Of a stretch of 64,000 bases of DNA, positions 1-9,066 are shown piece after piece. Both the position numbers and the translations under genes were made by a program. Position 1 is the first letter of the stretch; every line of letters starts with the position of its first letter. Source of the stretch: Oceanobacillus sp. CFH 90083 (GTDB lineage Bacteria > Bacillota > Bacilli > Bacillales > Amphibacillaceae); the NCBI RefSeq assembly GCF_009389585.1, contig NZ_VIYG01000007.1:124001-188000 (forward strand), read 5' to 3'. The notes under the pieces were generated by a model. That model did no database searches, was not told the origin of the DNA, and worked only from the letters and a program-made list of their open reading frames with translations.

Positions 1-1836
1 TTTGGGGATTCTTATGAATGGGTCCCTTTAGAAAATATAGATCCTTCTGCTATTCAGGCAACTATGGTTATTGAAGACAATCGTTTCTTTGATCATAGCG
101 GGCTTGATTTCTTTCGTATCGCCAAATCATTGTGGAATAATTTTGTTTCCGGATCTTTGAAAGAAGGAGCCAGTACTATTACACAACAATATGCCCGAAA
201 TCTCTACCTGTCTCCGGAAAAAACCTGGTCGCGTAAGCTTCAGGAAGCTTTCTACGCGATTCGTTTAGAAATGTTTTATTCCAAGGAAGAAATCCTGGAA
301 GGGTATATGAACACCATTTATTATGGACATGGAGCGCACGGTATTGAAGCAGCGAGCAATTATTTTTTTGGAAAATCAGCTCATCAATTGACCTTGGCTG
401 AAGCGAGTATGCTGGCGGGAATTCCTAAGGGGCCAACCTATTATTCACCGCTGAATCATTTAGAAAATGCAACCGATAGACAACAGCTTATTCTGACAAG
501 AATGCTCGAAAAAGAAATGATTACCGAAACAGAATATACCGATGCGCTGAATGAAGTGTTAACCTACGAACAGCAAGCTCCAACTGAAGAGGAAGCATCC
601 TTTTTTAAGGATCAGGCATTAAAGGAAGCTGCACAGATTTTAAATAAGGATGTAGAAGAGGTCAAGCTCGGCGGTTACCAGCTGCATACTACATTAAACA
701 AGGATTATCAGCAGGAAATGGAGGCTGCAGCTGCCCAAGTTATCAATGAAGCGAGTGACTTAGAGACTGCCGGCATTTCCATTGTGCCGCAAACTGGTGA
801 AATAGCAGCAATGATAGGTGGAACCGATTATCAAACAAGCAGCTACAACCGGGCTATCCATGCCAAACGGATGCCCGGCTCGACCTTTAAACCGATCTTA
901 TACTATGCTGCCCTGGAAAACGGTTATACAGCCAGTACTACTTTAACCAGTGAAGCAACCACCTTTGAGCTTGCAGATGGTTCTACATACCAGCCAAGTA
1001 ACTTTAATGGATATTATGCAGATGCGCCAATAACTCTCGCAGAGGCAATTGCTTTATCAGATAATATTTATGCTGTAAAAACAGCGCTTTATGTTGGTGG
1101 AGACCGATTCATTGAAACAGCAGAAAAGTTTGGGATTAAAAGTGATTTAAAAAACGTCCCTTCGCTGGCACTCGGTACTTCTTCTGTTTCTGTCATTGAA
1201 CTGACAAGCGCCTATGCCCGTCTTGCCAATAGCGGAAAATCGGTCACTCCGTATCTTATTGAAAAAATTACCGATGCTGATGGGAAAACGCTATACTCGC
1301 ATCACCCGCAAGAAGAGGAGCAGGTTCTGGATGAAAAAAAAGCTTTTATTCTAACACAGCTGCTTACCGGGATGTTTGATGAAACTTTAAACAGTTATAC
1401 CAGCGTCACTGGAGCAAGCCTGCAAAATCAACTGTCTGATATTTATGCCGGCAAATCCGGTACAACAGACTTTGACAGCTGGATGATCGGGTATAGACCC
1501 GCTATCTCTACCGGTATCTGGGTGGGATATGATGACCATCGGGAAATGACAAATGTAGCCGAGACAGCTTTTTCAAAGGAGATATGGGCAAATTATATGG
1601 AGAAAATTGATGAGGATGGAAAAAATGTTTTTCCGATGCCTTCCGGGGTTGTCGGGCTGCCAATTGATCCTGTCAGCGGATTACGGGCAGATACCAGCTG
1701 CGAAAAAAGCAGAATTATGTTTTATGAAAAAGGCACAGAGCCGCTCGGATACTGTCATAGCGATGAAATAGACCATCGGGATGATGACCTTGAGGATACA
1801 GGAATTCTTGAGCGTTGGTTCGACTTATTATTCTAA
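1..1836 (+). CDS. pbpG: Class A penicillin-binding protein, 5' end outside window
   Basis: Bifunctional peptidoglycan synthase on the outer face of the membrane: it polymerises glycan strands and cross-links their peptides. The reading frame is open from base 1, so the start and membrane anchor lie upstream. The glycosyltransferase domain comes first (EDNRFFDHSG, GASTITQQ). The transpeptidase domain follows, with the SxxK serine in GSTFKP near base 880, SDN near 1057 and KSGTTD near 1453. In B. subtilis pbpG (PBP2d) neighbours ywhD, which lies further right here, so the pbpG assignment rests on synteny as well as domains; another class A PBP is possible. The gene ends at a strong hairpin shared with the convergent operon. 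Confidence 0.85.
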   Translation, partial: FGDSYEWVPLENIDPSAIQATMVIEDNRFFDHSGLDFFRIAKSLWNNFVSGSLKEGASTITQQYARNLYLSPEKTWSRKLQEAFYAIRLEMFYSKEEILEGYMNTIYYGHGAHGIEAASNYFFGKSAHQLTLAEASMLAGIPKGPTYYSPLNHLENATDRQQLILTRMLEKEMITETEYTDALNEVLTYEQQAPTEEEASFFKDQALKEAAQILNKDVEEVKLGGYQLHTTLNKDYQQEMEAAAAQVINEASDLETAGISIVPQTGEIAAMIGGTDYQTSSYNRAIHAKRMPGSTFKPILYYAALENGYTASTTLTSEATTFELADGSTYQPSNFNGYYADAPITLAEAIALSDNIYAVKTALYVGGDRFIETAEKFGIKSDLKNVPSLALGTSSVSVIELTSAYARLANSGKSVTPYLIEKITDADGKTLYSHHPQEEEQVLDEKKAFILTQLLTGMFDETLNSYTSVTGASLQNQLSDIYAGKSGTTDFDSWMIGYRPAISTGIWVGYDDHREMTNVAETAFSKEIWANYMEKIDEDGKNVFPMPSGVVGLPIDPVSGLRADTSCEKSRIMFYEKGTEPLGYCHSDEIDHRDDDLEDTGILERWFDLLF

Positions 1837-1843
1837 GCACGTA

Positions 1844-1895
1844 AAAAAGAACAGCTGTCAAGGTCTCTAAAAATGTTTTGACAGCTGTTCTTTTC
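1844..1895. terminator. Bidirectional rho-independent terminator
   Basis: Inverted repeat AAGAACAGCTGTCAA / TTGACAGCTGTTCTT with A and T runs on its two sides. It sits between the convergent pbpG and yxeQ ends and should stop both transcripts. Confidence 0.85.
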
Positions 1896-1908
1896 CTGTT
1901 TATACTTC

Positions 1909-3270
1909 CTATGCTTCTGCTTCCAGCAGATTGATCAGCTTCTCTAATGTAACAGCTTTGCCTTGCTGAAAGATTTCTATCAGCGGAATAGCGTCTTGAT
2001 GCAAGAGATTTTTTGCTTTTTCCAGCAAGTCTTCCCAATTTAACGGATTACCTGGCGAGCCGTGCGGAATATCACAGCGGGCTCGCTTTTTATCCCCATT
2101 AAGCATTGTCATTTCTACAATACTATATCTGTTTGCGGGATAACTTACGGATGCAAATTCAATATTCTCATCATAGACCCTTGTTGTTTTTTCCATTAGC
2201 TCTTTTATCTCCTCAGGAATCTCTTCCAATAAAAAAGCATCCATGGAGAGCTCCCTGCCAGTTAACAGCAAGGCAACACAATATTCTGCACTGAAGCGCC
2301 CCTGCTCTCCATTTATTGGATCTTTGTAAATAAGCGCGGCATCTCCGTTTTCTGGAAAATATAGTTGAATAGCTGCAATCTGTTTTGCATCAATCATATC
2401 ATTTTCTATCAATTCTTTTACTGCATCAATGGAATGTGCATTCGCCGAGCAGCAAGGATACAGCTTAAACCAAAATCCCGGTTTATCGACAGCCCATTCC
2501 AAGCCCCAGCCATCCAGCAGACCTTCTAAGCTGCTATCTTCATTTCCAAACATCGATAACAGCCCATTATCATCTGCCAGCGTATTGGCATTACCAACCA
2601 CATTATTTTTTACAAAATGCAAAATCTGCCAAGCTTTTTGCGCTGTCAATCCTGCATGTAATGGCTTGATAAGTGTTCCAAAATGACTTCTGGAACCGCT
2701 GATTTGCGAAACACATAAGTCAAGCGCCTGATTATATTCCTCTTCCTGGAATGTCATATAATAAGCTCCAGCTGCAACAGCTCCATACAGACCTGCTGTT
2801 GCTGTTGTATGAAATCCTTTTTCATAATGTACTTTCCCTAACGTTTTGGAAACACGTGTCATCACTTCCACACCAATTAAGTAGGCTTCAAAGAAACGGG
2901 CAGTATGTTGTTTTTGCTCCAATAATGCCATTAATAAGCTAAGAATAACAGCAGACGGATGTCCTCGAATATCAGAATGAACATCATCTAAATCTAAAGC
3001 ATGCGCGGCATATCCATTCAAAAAACAAGCATCATAGGGATGGACTTTTTCACTTCTGCCAATAACCAGAGCAGTCCCGTCCGTCACACCCGGAAATAAC
3101 CGTGCACTCCAGACATGGTGAAAATGTGTATCATACGCAACCGTTGTATAGCAGCAGACGAGATAATCCAATAAGCCTTTTTGTAAATTTTCTCTCGTAT
3201 CCGCTTTTAAAGCTTCCCATTTTGGAGCGGAAAAAACCCTCTGAACGAGGGCATTTGTCATATTATTCAT
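1909..3270 (-). CDS. yxeQ: MmgE/PrpD family protein (YxeQ-like)
   Basis: Member of the MmgE/PrpD fold family, which includes 2-methylcitrate dehydratase, cis-aconitate decarboxylase and iminodisuccinate epimerase. The 453-residue length is near that of B. subtilis YxeQ. Family segments visible are the DLDDVHSDIRGHPSA region (about residues 93-107) and KLYPCCSANAHSIDA (about 269-283). It is the last gene of the operon; its start overlaps the yxeP stop, implying translational coupling. Position and length support YxeQ. The reaction is not known to me. An epimerase or dehydratase acting on a succinyl-type side chain, for example to correct stereochemistry before the lyase, is inference only. Confidence 0.75.
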   Translation of the reverse strand: MNNMTNALVQRVFSAPKWEALKADTRENLQKGLLDYLVCCYTTVAYDTHFHHVWSARLFPGVTDGTALVIGRSEKVHPYDACFLNGYAAHALDLDDVHSDIRGHPSAVILSLLMALLEQKQHTARFFEAYLIGVEVMTRVSKTLGKVHYEKGFHTTATAGLYGAVAAGAYYMTFQEEEYNQALDLCVSQISGSRSHFGTLIKPLHAGLTAQKAWQILHFVKNNVVGNANTLADDNGLLSMFGNEDSSLEGLLDGWGLEWAVDKPGFWFKLYPCCSANAHSIDAVKELIENDMIDAKQIAAIQLYFPENGDAALIYKDPINGEQGRFSAEYCVALLLTGRELSMDAFLLEEIPEEIKELMEKTTRVYDENIEFASVSYPANRYSIVEMTMLNGDKKRARCDIPHGSPGNPLNWEDLLEKAKNLLHQDAIPLIEIFQQGKAVTLEKLINLLEAEA

Positions 3271-4405
3271 TTCTTAATACCTTCACAGCTAATGTGGCAA
3301 AAAAGGCCGCCGCTACTTCAATCGCATTCTCCTGCAAATCAAACTCTGGATGATGCCATTCCTTTGGACCATCTACTCCCACCCAAACAAAGAATCCCGG
3401 AATATAATTTTGATAGTAAGCAAAATCTTCTCCGCCAGAGCTTGGTATAGCATCGACAGCTTTATAGCCTGCTTCTGCCGCAGCTTCCCGCACCACTTGT
3501 TCATATCGGGAAGCATTATTCACTACAGGCAGGTAGCTTTCCCATTTGAAATCTACTTCGCCGCCATTTCCTTGAGCAGTTGTTTCTGCTAAATGCTGCA
3601 TAAATTCAGGGATTGCCTGACGTGCTTCCGGCTGAAAGGTCCGGACTGTCCCTTGCAGTTTTACCTGATCCGGTATCACATTCCATGTATTGCCTCCATT
3701 AATACTCGTAATGCTAATCACCGCATTATGGAAAAGGTCTATTCTTCTGGCAATAATCGACTGTACATTCGTTACATACTGCGATGCAATCACAATTGGA
3801 TCAATGGCATTATGCGGAATTCCTGCATGTCCGCCAACCCCTTTAAACGTAATTTCAAACTTATCTACACTAGCCATTAGCCCTTCTGATTTTACGCCAA
3901 TTGTTCCTACTGGAAGATCAGGCTTATTATGCATGCCGAATATAGCATCAACACCTTCTAAGACACCTTGTTCTACGAAGTATTTTGCGCCTTGTGCGAT
4001 TTCCTCTGCCGGTTGAAAAATAAAACGGACGGTCCCTTGTAATTGATGCTTTTGTTCATTCAACAAAATCGCTGCACCCAGAATAGAAACCATATGGAAA
4101 TCATGTCCGCATGCATGCATTTTTCCATCCACTTTGGATTTGAAAGGCACATCTGTCTCTTCTTTAACCGGCAAAGCATCAATATCTGAGCGGATAGCAA
4201 TCGTCGGACCATCGTGCTCCCCTTTTACTTCGGCAATTACACCTGTCTGTATATCAAAAGGAAGAATAGTAATCTCATTATCCTCCAGCCATTGTTTTAA
4301 ATGAGATGTTGTATGAAACTCTTCAAACGCAAGCTCTGGATTCTGATGTAAGTATCTGCGTTTTTCAATTAAATCATTCACAAGTTCTTCCGTTACTTTA
4401 AACAT
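3263..4405 (-). CDS. yxeP: M20 family N-acetyl amino acid deacetylase (YxeP-like)
   Basis: Cytoplasmic M20-type metallo-amidohydrolase. Family metal-site motifs are present: [24 protein letters not shown] and a C-terminal WHHPEF. In B. subtilis YxeP removes the acetyl group from N-acetylcysteine at the end of S-(2-succino)cysteine breakdown. The start is placed at the ATG at 4405, giving 380 residues, because an AGGTGAAGAAG ribosome site lies just before it; it overlaps the end of the upstream ATPase gene by 8 bases. Hippurate or other N-acyl amino acid hydrolase activity is the alternative if read in isolation. Confidence 0.8.
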   Translation of the reverse strand: MFKVTEELVNDLIEKRRYLHQNPELAFEEFHTTSHLKQWLEDNEITILPFDIQTGVIAEVKGEHDGPTIAIRSDIDALPVKEETDVPFKSKVDGKMHACGHDFHMVSILGAAILLNEQKHQLQGTVRFIFQPAEEIAQGAKYFVEQGVLEGVDAIFGMHNKPDLPVGTIGVKSEGLMASVDKFEITFKGVGGHAGIPHNAIDPIVIASQYVTNVQSIIARRIDLFHNAVISITSINGGNTWNVIPDQVKLQGTVRTFQPEARQAIPEFMQHLAETTAQGNGGEVDFKWESYLPVVNNASRYEQVVREAAAEAGYKAVDAIPSSGGEDFAYYQNYIPGFFVWVGVDGPKEWHHPEFDLQENAIEVAAAFFATLAVKVLRNE

Positions 4406-5147
4406 CTTCTTCACCTGACCCTACTCTTCTTAGAAATTGTTTTGTTCTTGGTGACTGTGGATTATGGAAAATTTCTTTAGGTGTGTTTTCCTCTACAATA
4501 TTTCCATCTGCCATAAAAATAACGCGATCCGCTACTTCCTCCGCAAATTGCATCTCATGTGTCACAATAATCATCGTTGAGTTCTGCTCTGCAATTTTTT
4601 TAATAACCTGAAGCACTTCAGAAACCCATTCCGGGTCGAGCGCAGATGTCGGTTCATCAAATAGAATTGCATACGGATTAACGGCAAGTGCACGTGCAAT
4701 TCCTACACGCTGCTGCTGCCCCCCGGACAATGTTACTGGATATTGATGCACTTTATCTTCTAAACCAACTTGATTCAATATCTTCATTGCAATTTTCTCA
4801 GCTTCTGGCTTCTTTATTTTCTTCGCAATAATCAGTGCTTCTGTCACATTTTCCAATGCAGTCTTATTTTTAAACAGATTATAATGCTGAAAAACCATCG
4901 CTGTTTGTTGTCTTAATTGATAGATCTTCTTTGAGGACATCTTATGAACATCCAGCTGTTTATCACCAATAATCAGCTCCCCTTCATCGGGTTTCTCTAA
5001 TAAATTCAAACAGCGCAGCAACGTTGATTTTCCCGATCCGGACGGTCCTATAATAGCCAGAACCTCTCCTTCTTTCACTTCCAGATTAATCCCATCTAAT
5101 ACGACATTATCTCCAAATCGCTTCTTTAAGTTTTTTACCGTAATCAT
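4398..5147 (-). CDS. yxeO: Amino-acid ABC transporter ATP-binding protein (YxeO-like)
   Basis: ATPase subunit of a polar amino-acid importer. It has Walker [10 protein letters not shown] (about residues 34-42), the signature LSGGQQQR and Walker [13 protein letters not shown]. At 249 residues it has the standard length of the GlnQ/TcyN/YxeO group. It sits 12 bases after the permease gene and overlaps the deacetylase gene, so it belongs to one operon. The substrate is inferred from context to be a succinylated cysteine or a related acidic amino acid. Confidence 0.88.
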   Translation of the reverse strand: MITVKNLKKRFGDNVVLDGINLEVKEGEVLAIIGPSGSGKSTLLRCLNLLEKPDEGELIIGDKQLDVHKMSSKKIYQLRQQTAMVFQHYNLFKNKTALENVTEALIIAKKIKKPEAEKIAMKILNQVGLEDKVHQYPVTLSGGQQQRVGIARALAVNPYAILFDEPTSALDPEWVSEVLQVIKKIAEQNSTMIIVTHEMQFAEEVADRVIFMADGNIVEENTPKEIFHNPQSPRTKQFLRRVGSGEEDV

Positions 5148-5159
5148 TTTCGTAACCCC

Positions 5160-5837
5160 TTATGACTGATATGGCCGTTCGATCTTTTTTTCAATTGCCT
5201 GCTGAATAAATGTATAAATAATAATCATCGCCCAATATAAGAGCGCCAGTGCTAAATACGTCTCGAAAAAGCGCAGGGAGGAAGCGGCAAGTATTCTCCC
5301 TTGTGCGAACAGCTCCACAACCCCTAATGTAAATGCCAGAGATGTTTCTTTAATCAATCCAATAAACTGATTCCCTGTAGCTGGAATTGCATTTCTGATC
5401 GCCTGGGGCAAAATAACCCTGCGAAAAGCCTGGACCCTTGTCATTCCAACAGACAGGCAGGCTTCCATTTGACCTTTATCAACAGAGCCGAGTGCAGCAC
5501 GAAATATCTCTGCTAAATATGCTGCCTGCTTCAAACTTAAGCCAAGAATAGCAGCAGCAATTGCTGTCATTCCACTTAAAGCAGGAAAGATTTGTGGCAA
5601 TCCATAATAAATTAAAAAAAGCTGAACCAGCGATGGAATTGCCCTGAAAAAAGAAACATAGGTAAAAGCTAAGTGTGTAAGGACAGGTAAGCCGGAACGC
5701 AATACTAGGGCAATACCCATTCCCAGAACAACTGCAATCACCATAGTAACAATTGCTAAAAATAATGTTAGTGGTATAAACGGTAATAAGTCTGGAATTA
5801 AACTTATTAAATAACCAAAGTCTATATTCAAATCCAT
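5160..5837 (-). CDS. yxeN: Amino-acid ABC transporter permease (YxeN-like)
   Basis: Integral membrane subunit of the His/Glu/Gln-type importer family. About five hydrophobic segments are visible. The coupling-helix region reads DKGQMEACLSVGMTRVQAFR followed by a VILPQAIRNAIPATGNQF stretch, which is diagnostic for the family. At 225 residues it matches YxeN. An excellent ribosome site (TGGAGGATAACAG) precedes the ATG. The gap to the upstream binding-protein gene is about 346 bases, filled by tandem repeats, which is unusual inside an operon. Confidence 0.87.
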   Translation of the reverse strand: MDLNIDFGYLISLIPDLLPFIPLTLFLAIVTMVIAVVLGMGIALVLRSGLPVLTHLAFTYVSFFRAIPSLVQLFLIYYGLPQIFPALSGMTAIAAAILGLSLKQAAYLAEIFRAALGSVDKGQMEACLSVGMTRVQAFRRVILPQAIRNAIPATGNQFIGLIKETSLAFTLGVVELFAQGRILAASSLRFFETYLALALLYWAMIIIYTFIQQAIEKKIERPYQS

Positions 5838-5986
5838 CTGTTATCCTCCAGTCAAACAGCCAAGAAAGTACTTGGTCTTAAAAATAGCTAAATTATTGCC
5901 GAGAAGATGCCGCTGCAACAAGCTTCAACGAAGGGAACAATCGAAGTTTCGGAAATTTACCTTCCAGTAAACTTACCGAAAAGCCT

Positions 5987-6151
5987 TGCGATTACTCGCC
6001 CCATCAAGATCGTTGGGGACTGCGATTACTCGCCCCATCAAGATCGTTGGGGACTGCGATTACTCGCCCCATCAAGATCGTTGGGGTCTGCGATTACTCG
6101 CCCCATCAAGATCGTTGGGACTGCGGTTACTCGCCCCATCAAAACCGTTGC
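5987..6151. repeat. Tandem array of five ~34-bp units
   Basis: Units start at 5987, 6021, 6055, 6089 and 6122. The first three are 34 bp, the fourth 33 bp, and the fifth is truncated and divergent. Each unit begins TGCGATTACTCGCCCCATCA and contains a small palindrome CCCCA-N10-TGGGG, so a transcript would form a row of stem-loops. The array lies between the binding-protein and permease genes of one operon. Single, diverged copies occur elsewhere in the window (21300, 35965, 38350, 48570). Confidence 0.95.
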
Positions 6152-6183
6152 TGCGGTAGTGTTTCTATGCCAGGCAAAGAAAG

Positions 6184-6975
6184 TTATTCTTGCACACTTA
6201 TATCTTCTCCGGCAAAGTACTTCTCTGAGATTTCTCTTAATGTGCCGTCTTCACGCAGGTTTTCTATTTCTTCGTTAAATTCATCACGTAATGCTTCCCC
6301 TTCTTCATTTTGCTGAAATGGGAATGAAATATCTTCATATACAAATGGATCTCCAACAAATTTAAGTGGCAAATCACCTAATTCGATTTCCGCAATTAAT
6401 GCGGATCTGGAGTTCACATATCCATCGACACGGTTATTAATAGCATCATTCATCGCACCATCACGTGTTTCATACGTTCTTGTTTCAATTTCCGGATCAA
6501 ATTCTTCCAAATTTTTAATATTATTTGAACCTAATACACCAGAAACCGTTCTTCCTTTAAACTGTTCCAAGTCTGTAAAATCATTGTCCTCATGTGTCAC
6601 AATTGTTGCACCTGCATAGGCATATGGCACCGAGAAATGATATGCTTCGGATCGTTCCTCTGTTACAGCCACAAAATTCGCAACCGTATCAATTCGTCCT
6701 GTTTCTAATTGACCCATAAGTCCCGAAAAATCCGTCGTTACCCATTCGACCTCATAGCCTAAATTTTCAGCAACCTTTTCTAATACTTCCACATCATATC
6801 CAACTAATTTCCCGTCTTCTTCATATCCATTGGGATAGCTTTGTGCGGTTGATCCTGCCCGCAATACTCTATTATCACCATTTGCTTCTTCTGTGGAACC
6901 GTCAGCCCCTCCTCCGCATGCAGCCAGAGCTGTCAATAAAACAATACTTCCTAAAAGTAATACTAACTTTTTCAT
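6184..6975 (-). CDS. yxeM: Amino-acid ABC transporter substrate-binding lipoprotein (YxeM-like)
   Basis: Extracellular binding protein of the family-3 solute-binding group, tethered by lipid. The N-terminus is a lipoprotein signal ending in the lipobox LAAC (about residues 16-19). The mature part has the two-lobed family-3 pattern (VGYDVEVLEKVAENLGY, later GRTVSGVLGSN). At 263 residues it matches B. subtilis YxeM. It is followed by the repeat array and then the permease. Its substrate is inferred from the operon, not from visible residues. Confidence 0.88.
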   Translation of the reverse strand: MKKLVLLLGSIVLLTALAACGGGADGSTEEANGDNRVLRAGSTAQSYPNGYEEDGKLVGYDVEVLEKVAENLGYEVEWVTTDFSGLMGQLETGRIDTVANFVAVTEERSEAYHFSVPYAYAGATIVTHEDNDFTDLEQFKGRTVSGVLGSNNIKNLEEFDPEIETRTYETRDGAMNDAINNRVDGYVNSRSALIAEIELGDLPLKFVGDPFVYEDISFPFQQNEEGEALRDEFNEEIENLREDGTLREISEKYFAGEDISVQE

Positions 6976-6993
6976 TTTATATAACCTGCTTTC

Positions 6994-7506
6994 CTACCTT
7001 TGTTTATATTCTTTGCTTAGTAATAATTTTTCCAGATAAACAGTCTGATGACCCTTTCCTAAATCAGCTTCTCCCACCGGCTGATAACCACGCTTTATAT
7101 ACATATCTGCCAGCCAGGGATGCTCTTTTGCTGTTCCAAGACTGACCGATGGACAATGTAATTGATCAGCCAAATAATCTTGTTCTACAAAATCAAGTAT
7201 TTTCGATGCATACCCTTTTCGTTTATATTGCGGATCCACTGCCACCCACCAAATATGCGGAATTTCATATGGTCCATGATGTGGACTCCAGGGCATGCGA
7301 ATCGATGCAGTCGCCACGGTTATATCGCCATCTTTCATATAAAAACAAATATTTTCATTTATATTTTTCTTAACCAGCGCCTCATCCGCTGTTGCAGCAG
7401 CAAAATGGATGCCAAGCTCGCGAATCGATGCATAAGCTTTTAAAGTAAGCTCCAATATTTCTGATATATTATCCTCGGTAGCTTGATAGAATGTTAGATT
7501 ACTCAT
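6994..7506 (-). CDS. yxeL: GNAT acetyltransferase, likely S-(2-succino)cysteine N-acetyltransferase (YxeL-like)
   Basis: Single-domain GCN5-related acetyltransferase using acetyl-CoA. The acetyl-CoA loop motif appears as VDPQYKRKGYASKIL (about residues 94-108), followed by the typical YIKRGYQPVG strand and loop near the C-terminus. The start at 7506 gives 170 residues; the ATG overlaps the stop of the upstream lyase gene (AATGAGTAA) and a GGGAGC ribosome site lies nine bases before it. In the B. subtilis yxe operon the equivalent gene acetylates S-(2-succino)cysteine, the first step of breakdown. The specific substrate here is inferred from operon order. Confidence 0.78.
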   Translation of the reverse strand: MSNLTFYQATEDNISEILELTLKAYASIRELGIHFAAATADEALVKKNINENICFYMKDGDITVATASIRMPWSPHHGPYEIPHIWWVAVDPQYKRKGYASKILDFVEQDYLADQLHCPSVSLGTAKEHPWLADMYIKRGYQPVGEADLGKGHQTVYLEKLLLSKEYKQR

Positions 7507-8863
7507 TGAAAAAAGCTCCCTTTTTAAATTGCGCAATTACTTCTTCCACTTTTGCACTTGCCAGGCCTGTATATTGACTTGGGTCCAGTAGTTGTTCAAT
7601 TTGTTCTTCCGATAATACGCTGCTTACTTCTTCGTTTTCTATCAGCGTTGTTTTAAACGGAATATTTTTCTCATAGGATTTCATTGCTAATTCGTATACC
7701 AGATGATGTGCTGTCTGCTTTCCAACTTTTTCTGATAAAGCAAACATAATTCGTTCTGATAACAACAGCCCGCCTTGCATATTCAGATTACGAAGCATGT
7801 TTTCCGGCTTCACAATTAATCCTTTTAATACGTTAATGGTTGTTTTTAACTGGGAAGATAAGTATAAACAAATTTCCGGCAAAGCTACCCATTCACTTCT
7901 CCAGCTCTTTGCATCCCGCTCATGATCCATAATTAAAGATTCATGGAGCAAGCTCACACTGTGCAATACAGGTTTTGTCAGGCTTGCAATCCCTTCAAAC
8001 AAAGCCGGGTTCCGTTTATGCGGCATGGTTGTTGAACCTACATTTCCGGCTTGAAATGGCTCTTCCAGCTCGTCAATCTCTGTTCGCATTAAGTTATAAA
8101 ATTCATTCCCCAGCTTACCTAGTGATCCGCTGACCAGTCCAAGAATAGAACCATATTCGGAAAGACGGTCGCGAGAGGAATGCCAGCAAATATCCGGTGT
8201 ATTTAAGCCCAGCTTATCCAGCGCCCTTGCCTCCACTTCAGGTCCAATACTGCCAAGCGCTGCATATGTTCCGACTCCTCCTGCAAGAACGCCTGTAAAT
8301 GTTCGTGATTCCACTTCCTGCAAACGCTGCAGGTGACGGTCAAATTCACTTAAGATTACTGCCAGCTTAAATCCAAACGTTGTAGGAAGTCCCTGCATGC
8401 CGTGTGTCCGTGCAGCCATTGGTGTATCTTTGTATTTATCCGAAAGCTTAATCAGTAATTGAGCTGTTTCTTTCATATCTCTATATAAAATCTGATGCGC
8501 CTCTTTTAATTGCAGAATGGTTCCTGTGTCTGTAATATCCTGTGTGGTAACACCAAAATGAACATACTCCCCATAGTCGCCAGACAGCTTTTGCAGGTGA
8601 TTGACCGTAGCCATCAGTGAATGTTTTAACTTCACAGCCTCCTGGGCAATATCTTCTACATGAAAATGCTCTATTTTTGCAGCTTCCGCTATGGTTTTTC
8701 CTGCTTTATCAGGAATCACTCCAAGTTCACTTTGGGAAAGCGCAAGTGCAGCTTCTGCATCAAGAATTTTCTGTAATCTATTTTCATCATTCCATACTTG
8801 ACGCATTTCGTCGGTACTAAAATTATTTTGAAGCATTCGTAAATCAATAACATGTGATCCCAT
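7499..8863 (-). CDS. Aspartase/fumarase-superfamily lyase, probable S-(2-succino) lyase
   Basis: Eliminates fumarate from a succinyl-adduct by beta-elimination. Superfamily signature GNVGSTTMPHKRNP occupies about residues 273-286, with the catalytic serine in GSTT. The HFGVTTQDI loop is at about 102-110, and RTHGMQGLP, with the likely acid/base His, is near 152-160. The 454-residue length and sequence style resemble adenylosuccinate lyase and 3-carboxymuconate cycloisomerase. It is the promoter-proximal gene of a yxe-like operon that lacks YxeK. Lyases replacing yxeK in yxe clusters have been shown in Enterococcus italicus and Dickeya dadantii to cleave N-acetyl-S-(2-succino)cysteine to fumarate and N-acetylcysteine, so that role is proposed here. 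A purB function is unlikely outside a purine operon. Confidence 0.78.
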   Translation of the reverse strand: MGSHVIDLRMLQNNFSTDEMRQVWNDENRLQKILDAEAALALSQSELGVIPDKAGKTIAEAAKIEHFHVEDIAQEAVKLKHSLMATVNHLQKLSGDYGEYVHFGVTTQDITDTGTILQLKEAHQILYRDMKETAQLLIKLSDKYKDTPMAARTHGMQGLPTTFGFKLAVILSEFDRHLQRLQEVESRTFTGVLAGGVGTYAALGSIGPEVEARALDKLGLNTPDICWHSSRDRLSEYGSILGLVSGSLGKLGNEFYNLMRTEIDELEEPFQAGNVGSTTMPHKRNPALFEGIASLTKPVLHSVSLLHESLIMDHERDAKSWRSEWVALPEICLYLSSQLKTTINVLKGLIVKPENMLRNLNMQGGLLLSERIMFALSEKVGKQTAHHLVYELAMKSYEKNIPFKTTLIENEEVSSVLSEEQIEQLLDPSQYTGLASAKVEEVIAQFKKGAFFNE

Positions 8864-8920
8864 TTATATTCTTAATCCTCTCTTTTCAAACTAACTTGAT
8901 AATTCATATCATTTTAGTGT

Positions 8921-8949
8921 ATTTTAAAGGAATATGACATCTATTTCAA
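8921..8949 (-). promoter_or_regulatory. Sigma-A-type promoter of the yxe-like operon
   Basis: On the minus strand TTGAAA (8949-8944) and TAAAAT (8926-8921) are separated by exactly 17 bases, upstream of the lyase start at 8863. Confidence 0.6.
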
Positions 8950-9017
8950 TACTTTTTGAAAATTAACCTGAATTATTTTGAATTTGTATGTATTTTATTG
9001 CTCATTTTGACCAGTTG

Positions 9018-9066
9018 GAAAAACTGCCGATTCGTTAAAGGATAAGTGAATCGGCAGTTTTTCTTA
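9018..9066. terminator. Strong hairpin with U-tracts on both strands
   Basis: Perfect inverted repeat AAAAACTGCCGATTC / GAATCGGCAGTTTTT with an AT-rich loop. It would end a minus-strand transcript starting in the 9066-9240 spacer, or act on the plus strand; no plus-strand gene is visible immediately before it. Confidence 0.75.

Noticed and set aside
5987-6151. Possible CRISPR array
   Set aside because: Units are directly abutting with no unique spacers, and no cas genes are present.
5907-6316. Plus-strand open frames of 123 and 89 residues across the tandem repeat
   Set aside because: They arise from the 34-bp repeats staying open in two frames and run antisense into yxeM; they have repeat-derived composition and no ribosome site.
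7499-8863. Annotation of the lyase as PurB or argininosuccinate lyase
   Set aside because: Superfamily motifs fit either, but there are no purine or arginine genes nearby and the yxe-like operon context points elsewhere.
8905-8950. CymR-type operator at the yxe-like promoter
   Set aside because: An ATTCC half-site overlaps the -10 region (8933-8929), but the matching GGAAT arm is missing, so a CymR box cannot be supported by eye.
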